Shown one piece after another: positions 13,603-19,583 of a DNA stretch of 19,583 bases. Position 1 is the first letter of the stretch. Every line of letters begins with the position of its first letter. This DNA is from an uncultured Veillonella sp. Lineage in GTDB: Bacteria; Bacillota; Negativicutes; Veillonellales; Veillonellaceae. The notes under the pieces were generated by a model. The model saw only the letters and a list, made by a program, of their open reading frames with translations. It had not been told where the DNA came from and searched no databases. The stretch spans positions 1-19,583 of the forward strand of contig NZ_CALLVP010000149.1 of the NCBI RefSeq assembly GCF_938010505.1. The letters are read 5' to 3'. The position numbers and the translations under genes are program-made.

Positions 13603-14064
13603 GATTATATATAAGGTCGATATTTTTCTTAGAACTAATTTTTGGGTTCTTATGAATGCAAAGAATATTTATAAAGGAGATTTATAAAGCATATATATAA
13701 ATACTGATATAGATATAAAGTATACGCATTATTTCTATAGAATTTGCTTATATGATGTTATGTAGGTTTCTTATCATTTTGTTATTAATAAAAATGATAA
13801 GTATGAAATTATTACCCTAAAAACTCAATATCTATATGTGTTTATCGACATTTGTAAATGATTATGCATGATTATAAATAACTTTAATGCATATTATAGT
13901 TGCATTTTTGAGAACATAGAACTATAATCAAGGTAAGAAACCTAACAAAAATTTAGGTTGTCACAAAATTAGTTAGATAAACTTCAATATACTAATTGAT
14001 CTGTGGACTGAGGTTATTCAGTCAACTAGATAGTAACCAATACCGATGAGAGGGAGGTTATTTA
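13603..14064. other. Long AT-rich intergenic region with inverted repeats
   Basis: There is no credible gene in these 462 bases; an 11-codon ORF at 13652 lacks a ribosome site. The region holds an 11-bp perfect inverted repeat (13770-13780 with 13791-13801), a likely promoter (13900-13928) and then a leader of about 130 bases. The leader has small hairpins: AACCTAA (13939-13945) with TTAGGTT (13953-13959), and ACTGA (14007-14011) with TCAGT (14018-14022). It looks like the control region of the downstream catabolic cluster. I do not recognise a named riboswitch or a sigma-54 site. Confidence 0.6.
13900..13928 (+). promoter_or_regulatory. Probable promoter of the catabolic cluster
   Basis: A perfect TATAAT (13923-13928) follows a weak -35 TTGCAT (13900-13905) after 17 bases. 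A weak -35 suits an activator-dependent promoter, with the 13770-13801 inverted repeat lying about 100 bases upstream as a possible binding site. Confidence 0.55.
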
Positions 14065-14697
14065 ATGAGTGCGCTAGAGCGTTTGCAAGTGATAGCTCAT
14101 GGATTGGCCGTTCAGTTTGGGCCTTCTTGTGAAGTGTTGATACATGATTTACAACGTGATATCGATACATCACTTGTATATATTGAAAATGGAACCATCA
14201 CTAATCGTCATGTTGGCGATGGGCCATCTCATGCCGTTTTAGATGTGCTAAGTCATGATGATGGCAGTGAAGGTAGATTTGGTTATCTTACAAAAACTAA
14301 AGATGGCCGAATTTTAAAATCTTCCACTATGTATATTCGAGATGATACGGGGCGCATAACTTACTTGTTAGGGATTAACCAGGACATAACCGAGCTTGTT
14401 ATGATGCATCGGGCATTGGATAGTCTTGTAAGTACAGGTCAAGAGGATACTGGATCTGTTGAAAAAATCACGACAAGCGTATCAGAATTATTAGATGATT
14501 TATTACTAGAAGCAGAACGTTTGGTTGGTAAGCCCGGGCCACTTATGAATAAGGTGGAACGCCTAAAAGCTATTACCTATTTAAACGAAAAAGGGGCTTT
14601 TCTTATCTCTAAGTCTTCAGAGAAGATAGCAGAGTATTTTAATATTTCTAAGTTTACCCTTTATAGTGACTTGAATACTGTAAAGGAAGAATCCTAG
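14065..14697 (+). CDS. YheO/DauR-family PAS-HTH transcriptional regulator
   Basis: A 210-residue DNA-binding regulator with the layout of the YheO family. A PAS-like sensor covers about residues 6-115: the typical opening HGLAVQFGPSCEVLIHDL, the central GRILKSSTMYIRD, and LLGINQDIT at the end. A linker follows, then a C-terminal HTH of the HTH_22 kind at about 160-205, with YLNEKGAFLISKSSEKIAEYFNISKFTLYSDLN. Some relatives control D-amino-acid or diamino-acid catabolism, and the ligand here may be an intermediate of the pathway encoded downstream; this is inference. AGGGAGG lies seven bases before the ATG. The stop is nine bases from dpaL with overlapping ribosome site, so the regulator is co-transcribed with, and probably controls, the cluster. 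Confidence 0.88.
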   Translation: MSALERLQVIAHGLAVQFGPSCEVLIHDLQRDIDTSLVYIENGTITNRHVGDGPSHAVLDVLSHDDGSEGRFGYLTKTKDGRILKSSTMYIRDDTGRITYLLGINQDITELVMMHRALDSLVSTGQEDTGSVEKITTSVSELLDDLLLEAERLVGKPGPLMNKVERLKAITYLNEKGAFLISKSSEKIAEYFNISKFTLYSDLNTVKEES

Positions 14698-14706
14698 GAG
14701 GCAAAT

Positions 14707-15918
14707 ATGGACCGAATTCAGTGGAAACGTAATACGATGGCACCATCTAGCGACAAGTTTTTGTCCGTTATGGATGTTAGAGAAATCAAGAAAGCTAAAG
14801 CATTTCATGAAAGTTTCCCACAATATAGCGTAACTCCACTTGTGTCGCTTAAGAATTTAGCATCTTATATCGGTGTTGATTCTCTCTTTGTAAAAGATGA
14901 GTCCTATCGATTTGGCCTAAATGCTTTCAAAGTATTGGGTGGCTCTTATGCAATGGGTAAATATGTGGCTCAACAACTTGGCAAAACAGTTGAAGATGTA
15001 CCATATGATGTATTAACATCAGCAAAATTAAAAGAAGAATTTGGCCAAGCTACATTCTTTACTGCAACTGATGGTAACCACGGTCGCGGTGTAGCATGGG
15101 CAGCAAATAAATTAGGTCAAAAATCTGTAGTATTCATGCCAAAGGGCTCTACAGAATACCGCAGAAAACAAATTGAAAACGAAGGTGCTACAGTAACAAT
15201 CGAAGACTTCAACTACGATGAGTGTGTACGCCTAGCAACTAAAAAATCTAAAGAAGTTCCAAATGGTGTTGTAGTTCAAGATACAGCATGGGAAGGTTAC
15301 GAAGAAATTCCAAACTGGATCATGCAAGGCTATGGCACAATGGCTATGGAAACAGCAGCTCAATTAGAAGCTGAAAACTGCAAAGTTCCAACTCATGTAT
15401 TCGTACAAGCTGGTGTAGGTTCTCTTGCTGGTTCCGTAGTGGGTTACTTCACTAACTTATATAGCAATGCAGCTAAAAAACCTAAATTGGTTGTTGTTGA
15501 AGCAGAAGCAGCAGCTTGCTTATACAAAGGCGCTGTAGCTGATGATGGGGAACCTCGCATTGTAGAAGGCGACCTTGAAACAATCATGGCAGGCTTAGCA
15601 TGTGGCGAACCAAATACAGTTTCTTGGGATATCTTAAGAAACCACGCAGACGTATTCGTATCTGCTCCAGACTGGGTAGCACGTTTAGGTATGCGCGTTG
15701 GTGGTGCACCAATTAAAGGCGATACTCCAATTACAACTGGTGAGTCTGGTGCGGTTCCATTAGGTCTTGTAATGGCACTTATGACAATGCCAGAATATGA
15801 AGACTTACGCAAAGAGTTAGAATTAGATGCGTCTTCAAAGGTTCTCTGTTTCTCCACTGAAGGTGATACAGACCCTGAAAGATATAAAAACATTATGTGG
15901 TACGGTGAAGATCGTTAG
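14707..15918 (+). CDS. dpaL: 2,3-diaminopropionate ammonia-lyase (DpaL/YgeX)
   Basis: A PLP-dependent fold-type II enzyme that splits 2,3-diaminopropionate into pyruvate and two ammonia. Seen in 403 residues: the RFGLNAFKVLGGS block with the Schiff-base Lys75, the TATDGNHGRGVAWAA block with Asp122, which corresponds to the catalytic Asp of the E. coli enzyme, the glycine-rich QAGVGSLAGSV cofactor loop, the GLACGEP segment and the late GESGAV. The length matches E. coli YgeX (about 400). AGGAGG overlaps the stop of the regulator gene. ygeY begins 12 bases after its stop. In anaerobic gut bacteria this enzyme is linked to uric-acid/purine degradation; here it is the central enzyme of the cluster. 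All expected catalytic residues are present. Confidence 0.95.
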   Translation: MDRIQWKRNTMAPSSDKFLSVMDVREIKKAKAFHESFPQYSVTPLVSLKNLASYIGVDSLFVKDESYRFGLNAFKVLGGSYAMGKYVAQQLGKTVEDVPYDVLTSAKLKEEFGQATFFTATDGNHGRGVAWAANKLGQKSVVFMPKGSTEYRRKQIENEGATVTIEDFNYDECVRLATKKSKEVPNGVVVQDTAWEGYEEIPNWIMQGYGTMAMETAAQLEAENCKVPTHVFVQAGVGSLAGSVVGYFTNLYSNAAKKPKLVVVEAEAAACLYKGAVADDGEPRIVEGDLETIMAGLACGEPNTVSWDILRNHADVFVSAPDWVARLGMRVGGAPIKGDTPITTGESGAVPLGLVMALMTMPEYEDLRKELELDASSKVLCFSTEGDTDPERYKNIMWYGEDR

Positions 15919-15930
15919 GAGGCATTAATT

Positions 15931-17241
15931 ATGGATTTACAAGCAATTAAACAAGCGGCGGCAACTTATGGCCCAGCGATGACAAAGTTCTTACGTGAAA
16001 TCGTAGCTTTCCCTGGTGAAAGTGCTGAAGAAAAAGAGCACGTTCACCGCATTGAAAAAGAAATGATAGACCTTGGCTTCGACGAAGTTGAAATAGACCC
16101 AATGGGTAACATTCTTGGTTACATGGGTTCTGGTAAAACTCTTATCGCTTTCGATGCTCATATTGATACTGTAGGTATCGGTAACCGTGATAACTGGAAC
16201 TTCGATCCATATGAAGGTTTCGAAGATGAAACACAAATCGGTGGTCGTGGTGTATCTGACCAATTAGGTGGTATCGTATCCGCTGTATACGGCGCTAAAA
16301 TCATGAAAGATTTAGGCCTTCTTAACGATAAATATCGCGTACTTGTTGTAGGTACAGTTCAAGAAGAAGACTGCGATGGTCTTTGCTGGGAATACATGAT
16401 TAAAGAACGCAATATTCGTCCTGAATTCGTAGTATCCACTGAGCCAACTGACGGCGGTATCTACCGTGGTCAACGTGGTCGTATGGAAATCCGCGTAGAC
16501 GTACAAGGCGTATCTTGCCACGGTTCTGCTCCAGAACGCGGTGACAACGCTATCTACAAAATGGCAGACATTCTTCAAGACATCCGTGACTTGAATGCTA
16601 ACTCTGCTGATGAAAGCACAGCAATTAAAGGTCTTGTAAAAATGCTTGACCCTAAATTCAACCCTGACCACTACGAAGAAGCTCGCTTCTTAGGTCGCGG
16701 TACTGTAACTACTTCCCAAATCTTCTACACTTCCCCAAGCCGTTGTGCAGTAGCTGACTCCTGCGCCGTTTCCTTGGACCGTCGTATGACTGCTGGTGAA
16801 ACATGGCAATCCTGCTTGGCAGAAATCGAAGCATTACCACATGTTCAAAAATATGGTGCAAAAGTATCCATGTACGAATATGCTCGTCCATCCTGGACTG
16901 GTTTAACTTATCCAATCGAATGTTATTTCCCAACTTGGGTAATTCCTAAAGATCACAAAGTAACAGAAGCTTTGGAAGAAGCTTACACTAGCTTGTATGG
17001 TAACGAACGTATTGGTGCAGAAGACACAGTTGAAATGCGTAAAGCTCGCCCATTGACTGATAAATGGACATTCTCCACTAACGGTGTATCCATCATGGGT
17101 CGTAACGGCATCCCTTGCATCGGTTTCGGTCCTGGCGCAGAAGCTCAAGCACATGCTCCTAACGAAATCACATGGAAACAAGACCTTGTTACATGTGCAG
17201 CTGTATATGCATTATTACCATCCGTATACTGCAAAGACTAA
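15931..17241 (+). CDS. ygeY: YgeY family M20 metallohydrolase
   Basis: A 436-residue M20-family amidohydrolase/peptidase, known in annotations as the YgeY selenium-metabolism-linked hydrolase. Seen: the first metal His77 in FDAHIDTVG with Asp79, the bridging Asp110 in GRGVSDQLGG, the catalytic Glu pair 145-146 in VQEEDCDG, Glu171 in STEPTDGG, and the late metal His408 in EAQAHAPNE. The lid/dimerisation domain lies between, with SCHGSAPERGDNAI. The exact substrate is unproved; an N-acyl or carbamoyl diamino-acid made upstream of DpaL is plausible from context. It is 12 bases from dpaL with AGGAGG at the junction. Its codons are clearly biased to C-ending forms (the first seven Phe codons are all TTC), which suggests strong expression. 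Confidence 0.93.
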   Translation: MDLQAIKQAAATYGPAMTKFLREIVAFPGESAEEKEHVHRIEKEMIDLGFDEVEIDPMGNILGYMGSGKTLIAFDAHIDTVGIGNRDNWNFDPYEGFEDETQIGGRGVSDQLGGIVSAVYGAKIMKDLGLLNDKYRVLVVGTVQEEDCDGLCWEYMIKERNIRPEFVVSTEPTDGGIYRGQRGRMEIRVDVQGVSCHGSAPERGDNAIYKMADILQDIRDLNANSADESTAIKGLVKMLDPKFNPDHYEEARFLGRGTVTTSQIFYTSPSRCAVADSCAVSLDRRMTAGETWQSCLAEIEALPHVQKYGAKVSMYEYARPSWTGLTYPIECYFPTWVIPKDHKVTEALEEAYTSLYGNERIGAEDTVEMRKARPLTDKWTFSTNGVSIMGRNGIPCIGFGPGAEAQAHAPNEITWKQDLVTCAAVYALLPSVYCKD

Positions 17242-17313
17242 TATCACACATTAATTGAATTAGATCTATTTTAAACGGATATAACTAGAAAATAGTTAAT
17301 TATTAAGGATTTC

Positions 17314-17347
17314 ATATGGTACCTCACCATTTGATGAGGTACCATAT
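17314..17347 (+). repeat. 13-bp perfect inverted repeat between ygeY and ygeW
   Basis: Arms ATATGGTACCTCA (17314-17326) and its exact complement (17335-17347) enclose an eight-base loop. No T-run follows, so it is not a standard terminator. It lies 52 bases before ygeW and may be an mRNA-processing or stabilising hairpin, or an operator. The rest of the 157-base gap shows only a weak possible promoter. Confidence 0.75.
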
Positions 17348-17398
17348 AAAGTTAGATTCTAAGTAGCCCTTTAGGGAATTGAAAGAGAGGACTTACAG

Positions 17399-18592
17399 AT
17401 GACAGACTTCAATAAAAGTATTGAAACTTTACAAAACTTAGACGTTAGCAAAATGTACGGCGAAGATTTCTTCTTAACATGGGAAAAATCTGATGACGAA
17501 TTACAAGGTGTTTGGGCAGTAGCTGATGCATTACGTGCTCTTAGAGAACGCAATATCTCCACTAAAGTATTTGACAGCGGCCTTGGCATTTCTTTATTCC
17601 GCGATAATTCCACAAGAACTCGCTTCTCCTTTGCTTCCGCTTGTAACCTTTTAGGTTTAGAAGTTCAAGACTTAGATGAAGGTAAATCCCAAATCGCTCA
17701 CGGCGAAACAGTTCGTGAAACAGCTAACATGATCTCCTTCATGGCTGACGTTATCGGTATTCGCGATGACATGTACATTGGTAAAGGTAATGCTTACATG
17801 CATGAAGTATCCGATGCAGTTAAAGAAGGTCATGAAGATGGCGTATTAGAACAACGTCCTACACTTGTAAACTTACAATGTGATATCGACCATCCTACAC
17901 AAATCATGGCTGACGCAGCTCATATCATTAAAGAGTTCGGCGGTGTTGAAAATCTTAAAGGTAAAAAACTTGCTATGACTTGGGCATACTCCCCATCTTA
18001 TGGTAAACCTTTATCCGTACCTCAAGGTGCTATCGGTTTGTTCACTCGTCTTGGTATGGAAGTTGTATTAGCTCATCCAGAAGGCTATGAAGTAATGCCA
18101 GAAGTTGAAGAAATCGCTAAAAAACAAGCTGAGGCTTGTGGCGGTTCCTTCCGCAAAACTAACGACATGAAAGATGCTTTCAAAGATGCAGACATCGTTT
18201 ATCCTAAGAGCTGGGCACCATTTGGCGCTATGGAAAAACGTACAAAATTGTATGGTGATAACGACCATGAAGGCATTAAAGCATTAGAAAAAGTTCTTCT
18301 TGAAGAAAATGGTAAACATAAAGATTGGGCATGTACTGAAGAGATGATGAGTCTCACTAAAGACGGCAAAGCTCTTTACTTACATTGCTTACCAGCAGAT
18401 ATTACAGGTGTAAGTTGTGAAGAAGGCGAAGTAGACGCAACAGTATTCGATCGCTACCGCGTACCTCTTTACAAAGAAGCAAGCTACAAACCATATGTTA
18501 TTGCAGCTATGATCTTCCTTAGCAAATTTAAAAATCCTGTAGAAACCTTAAAAGAATTAGAACGGAAGGGAACTGATCGAGTTCAACCGTAA
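17399..18592 (+). CDS. ygeW: Knotted carbamoyltransferase YgeW
   Basis: A 397-residue member of the aspartate/ornithine transcarbamoylase superfamily, matching the E. coli YgeW length. Seen: the carbamoyl-phosphate loop DNSTRTRFSFASA (STRTR at 71-75), the DHPTQIMAD block at 164-172, and HCLPAD at 329-334, the ornithine-transcarbamoylase-like carbamoyl-binding signature. The long insert between HGETVRETANM and DHPTQ is typical of YgeW. Its natural substrate is not established; together with the following carbamate kinase the likely direction is phosphorolysis of a carbamoylated catabolite to carbamoyl phosphate. GAGAGG lies eight bases before the ATG. It belongs to the same cluster as dpaL-ygeY, but with a 157-base hairpin-bearing gap before it and a terminator after it. 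Confidence 0.93.
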   Translation: MTDFNKSIETLQNLDVSKMYGEDFFLTWEKSDDELQGVWAVADALRALRERNISTKVFDSGLGISLFRDNSTRTRFSFASACNLLGLEVQDLDEGKSQIAHGETVRETANMISFMADVIGIRDDMYIGKGNAYMHEVSDAVKEGHEDGVLEQRPTLVNLQCDIDHPTQIMADAAHIIKEFGGVENLKGKKLAMTWAYSPSYGKPLSVPQGAIGLFTRLGMEVVLAHPEGYEVMPEVEEIAKKQAEACGGSFRKTNDMKDAFKDADIVYPKSWAPFGAMEKRTKLYGDNDHEGIKALEKVLLEENGKHKDWACTEEMMSLTKDGKALYLHCLPADITGVSCEEGEVDATVFDRYRVPLYKEASYKPYVIAAMIFLSKFKNPVETLKELERKGTDRVQP

Positions 18593-18602
18593 AGTAAAGT
18601 TT

Positions 18603-18633
18603 AGGGGCCATCCGTGTTGATGGCTCCTTTTTT
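18603..18633 (+). terminator. Intrinsic terminator between ygeW and carbamate kinase
   Basis: A 10-bp GC-rich stem (18603-18612 with 18619-18628, one G-T pair) with a six-base loop is followed by six T residues. It lies only about 30 bases before the next start codon, so it probably sets a lower level of carbamate kinase by partial read-through. Confidence 0.85.
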
Positions 18634-18661
18634 ATCCTAGTTATTTGTTATGAGGAATAAC

Positions 18662-19583
18662 ATGAGAAAAAGAGTTGTAGTAGCATTAGGTGGGAACGCA
18701 TTAGGCAATTCCCTTCCAGAACAAAAAATTGCTGTAAAAAGTACAGCAAAAACTATCGTTGATTTAGTTGAAGCAGACTGCGATGTAGTAGTAACTCATG
18801 GCAATGGCCCTCAAATAGGCATGATTAACAATGCGATGGCAGCGTTAACTCGTGAAAAAGAAGGTCAACCAAATACTCCATTATCCGTATGTGTGGCAAT
18901 GAGCCAAGCTTATATTGGTTACGATTTGCAAAATGCTCTTCACGAAGAGCTCTTGAATCGCGGTATTAAAGATTTGCCAACAATGACTATGGTTACACAA
19001 GTACTTGTTGATCAAAACGACCCAGCTTTCCAAAATCCTACAAAACCAATTGGTCACTTCATGACTAAGGAAGAAGCTGCATACGCAGAAAAGAACTACG
19101 ATTATGTGGTGAAAGAAGATTCTGGTCGCGGCTATCGCCGTGTGGTAGCTTCTCCAGTGCCAAAAGAAATCATCGAGTTAGAAGCTATTAAAGGCTTAGT
19201 TGGTAAACAATTAATCGTTGCTTGTGGCGGCGGTGGTATCCCTGTAACTAGAGATGGTAATGAACTTCATGGTGCAGCAGCCGTTATCGATAAAGATTGG
19301 ACTAGTAGCTTATTGGCACGAGAAATTGATGCGGATGTACTCGTTATCTTAACAGCTGTTGAAAAAGTGGCTATTAATTTTGGTACAGAAAAAGAACAAT
19401 GGTTAGATGAAATCTCTGTTGAACAAGCTAAAAAATATATTGCCGCAGGAGAATTTGGAGAAGGTTCTATGAAACCTAAAGTAGAAGCAGCTGTTGCTTT
19501 TGCGGAATCTAAAAAAGGCCGTGTTTCTATTATCACATTATTAGAGAAATCTAAAGATGGTATAGCAGGAAAAACAGGCACAC
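18662..19583 (+). CDS. Carbamate kinase (3' end cut by the window edge)
   Basis: An amino-acid-kinase-family enzyme that makes ATP and carbamate from carbamoyl phosphate and ADP. There are 307 codons before the window ends; family members are about 310-317 residues, so only a few are missing. Seen: VVVALGGNALG at the N-terminus, VTHGNGPQIG for substrate and phosphate binding, the PTKPIGHFMTKEEA insert subdomain, GRGYRRVVASPVPKEI, the CGGGGIPV glycine turn, VIDKDWTSSLLA, LTAVEKVAINFG, and GSMKPKVEAA near the end. GAGGA lies five bases before ATG 18662. It follows the ygeW terminator, and is the arcC/yqeA counterpart that would recover ATP from the carbamoyl group released by YgeW. It has no stop inside the window. 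Confidence 0.93.
   Translation, partial: MRKRVVVALGGNALGNSLPEQKIAVKSTAKTIVDLVEADCDVVVTHGNGPQIGMINNAMAALTREKEGQPNTPLSVCVAMSQAYIGYDLQNALHEELLNRGIKDLPTMTMVTQVLVDQNDPAFQNPTKPIGHFMTKEEAAYAEKNYDYVVKEDSGRGYRRVVASPVPKEIIELEAIKGLVGKQLIVACGGGGIPVTRDGNELHGAAAVIDKDWTSSLLAREIDADVLVILTAVEKVAINFGTEKEQWLDEISVEQAKKYIAAGEFGEGSMKPKVEAAVAFAESKKGRVSIITLLEKSKDGIAGKTGT

Noticed and set aside
13652..13687. 11-codon ORF in the long intergenic region
   Set aside because: No ribosome site, no likely promoter, and a composition like the surrounding AT-rich DNA.
15444..15893. 149-codon open frame on the minus strand inside dpaL
   Set aside because: It is a shadow of a biased coding frame, with no ribosome site, no recognisable domain, and full overlap with a conserved enzyme gene. 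The same holds for other minus-strand frames, such as those at 16312-16671 and 9787-10107.
17318..17326. TGGTACCTCA-like sequence resembling a T-box motif
   Set aside because: The invariant ACCGCG end is missing, and the element is fully explained as one arm of a perfect inverted repeat.

Overview
The window looks like a chromosomal segment of a low-GC diderm Firmicute of the Negativicutes, most probably Veillonella or a close relative. This rests on AT-rich intergenic DNA, the codon habits, the mix of genes (DUF3793 beside a short flavodoxin, MscL with a zinc ribbon, a GlnS of the clostridial/negativicute kind) and the YheO-type regulator next to dpaL, ygeY and ygeW. The genus call is recognition, not a database result. 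All supported genes lie on the + strand. I see no insertion sequence, prophage, integrase or CRISPR array.

Layout. 1-1919: a MOSC-domain protein, MoaA (GTP 3',8-cyclase of molybdenum cofactor synthesis) and a 100-aa protein of unknown function, in one tight unit. 2003-2078: tRNA-Lys(CTT) with a strong promoter and a terminator. 2359-3300: a Dyp-type heme peroxidase. 3487-4986: threonine synthase. 5171-6058: an EamA/DMT transporter. 6231-7898: an OLD-family ATPase-TOPRIM nuclease with a striking C2H2-like Cys/His cluster. 8184-8651: MscL with a C-terminal zinc ribbon. 8775-9824: a D-2-hydroxyacid dehydrogenase. 9907-11595: glutaminyl-tRNA synthetase. 11786-12418: a secreted protein of unknown function. 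12544-13540: DUF3793 plus flavodoxin, behind a sigma70-type promoter with a good Fur-like palindrome. Most of these are single-gene or two-gene units separated by clear intrinsic terminators.

14065-19583 is one catabolic cluster: a YheO/DauR-like PAS-HTH regulator, 2,3-diaminopropionate ammonia-lyase (DpaL/YgeX), the M20 hydrolase YgeY, the carbamoyltransferase-like YgeW, and a carbamate kinase cut only at its last few codons by the window edge. By analogy with the ygeW-ygeX-ygeY-yqeA group of E. coli and anaerobic uric-acid/purine-degradation clusters, I infer that this is the lower part of a purine or diamino-acid fermentation route. It would end in pyruvate plus ammonia, with ATP from carbamoyl phosphate. 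Old physiology of Veillonella (fermentation of hypoxanthine, xanthine and urate) fits, and the molybdenum-cofactor genes at the left end would suit a molybdoenzyme xanthine dehydrogenase, but no such enzyme lies in this window.

The points most worth a second look are the zinc-finger-like insertion in the OLD nuclease, the compact purine-type cluster with its internal hairpins and long structured leader, the Fur-like site and tiny overlapping leader ORF in front of DUF3793-flavodoxin, and the zinc ribbon on MscL.
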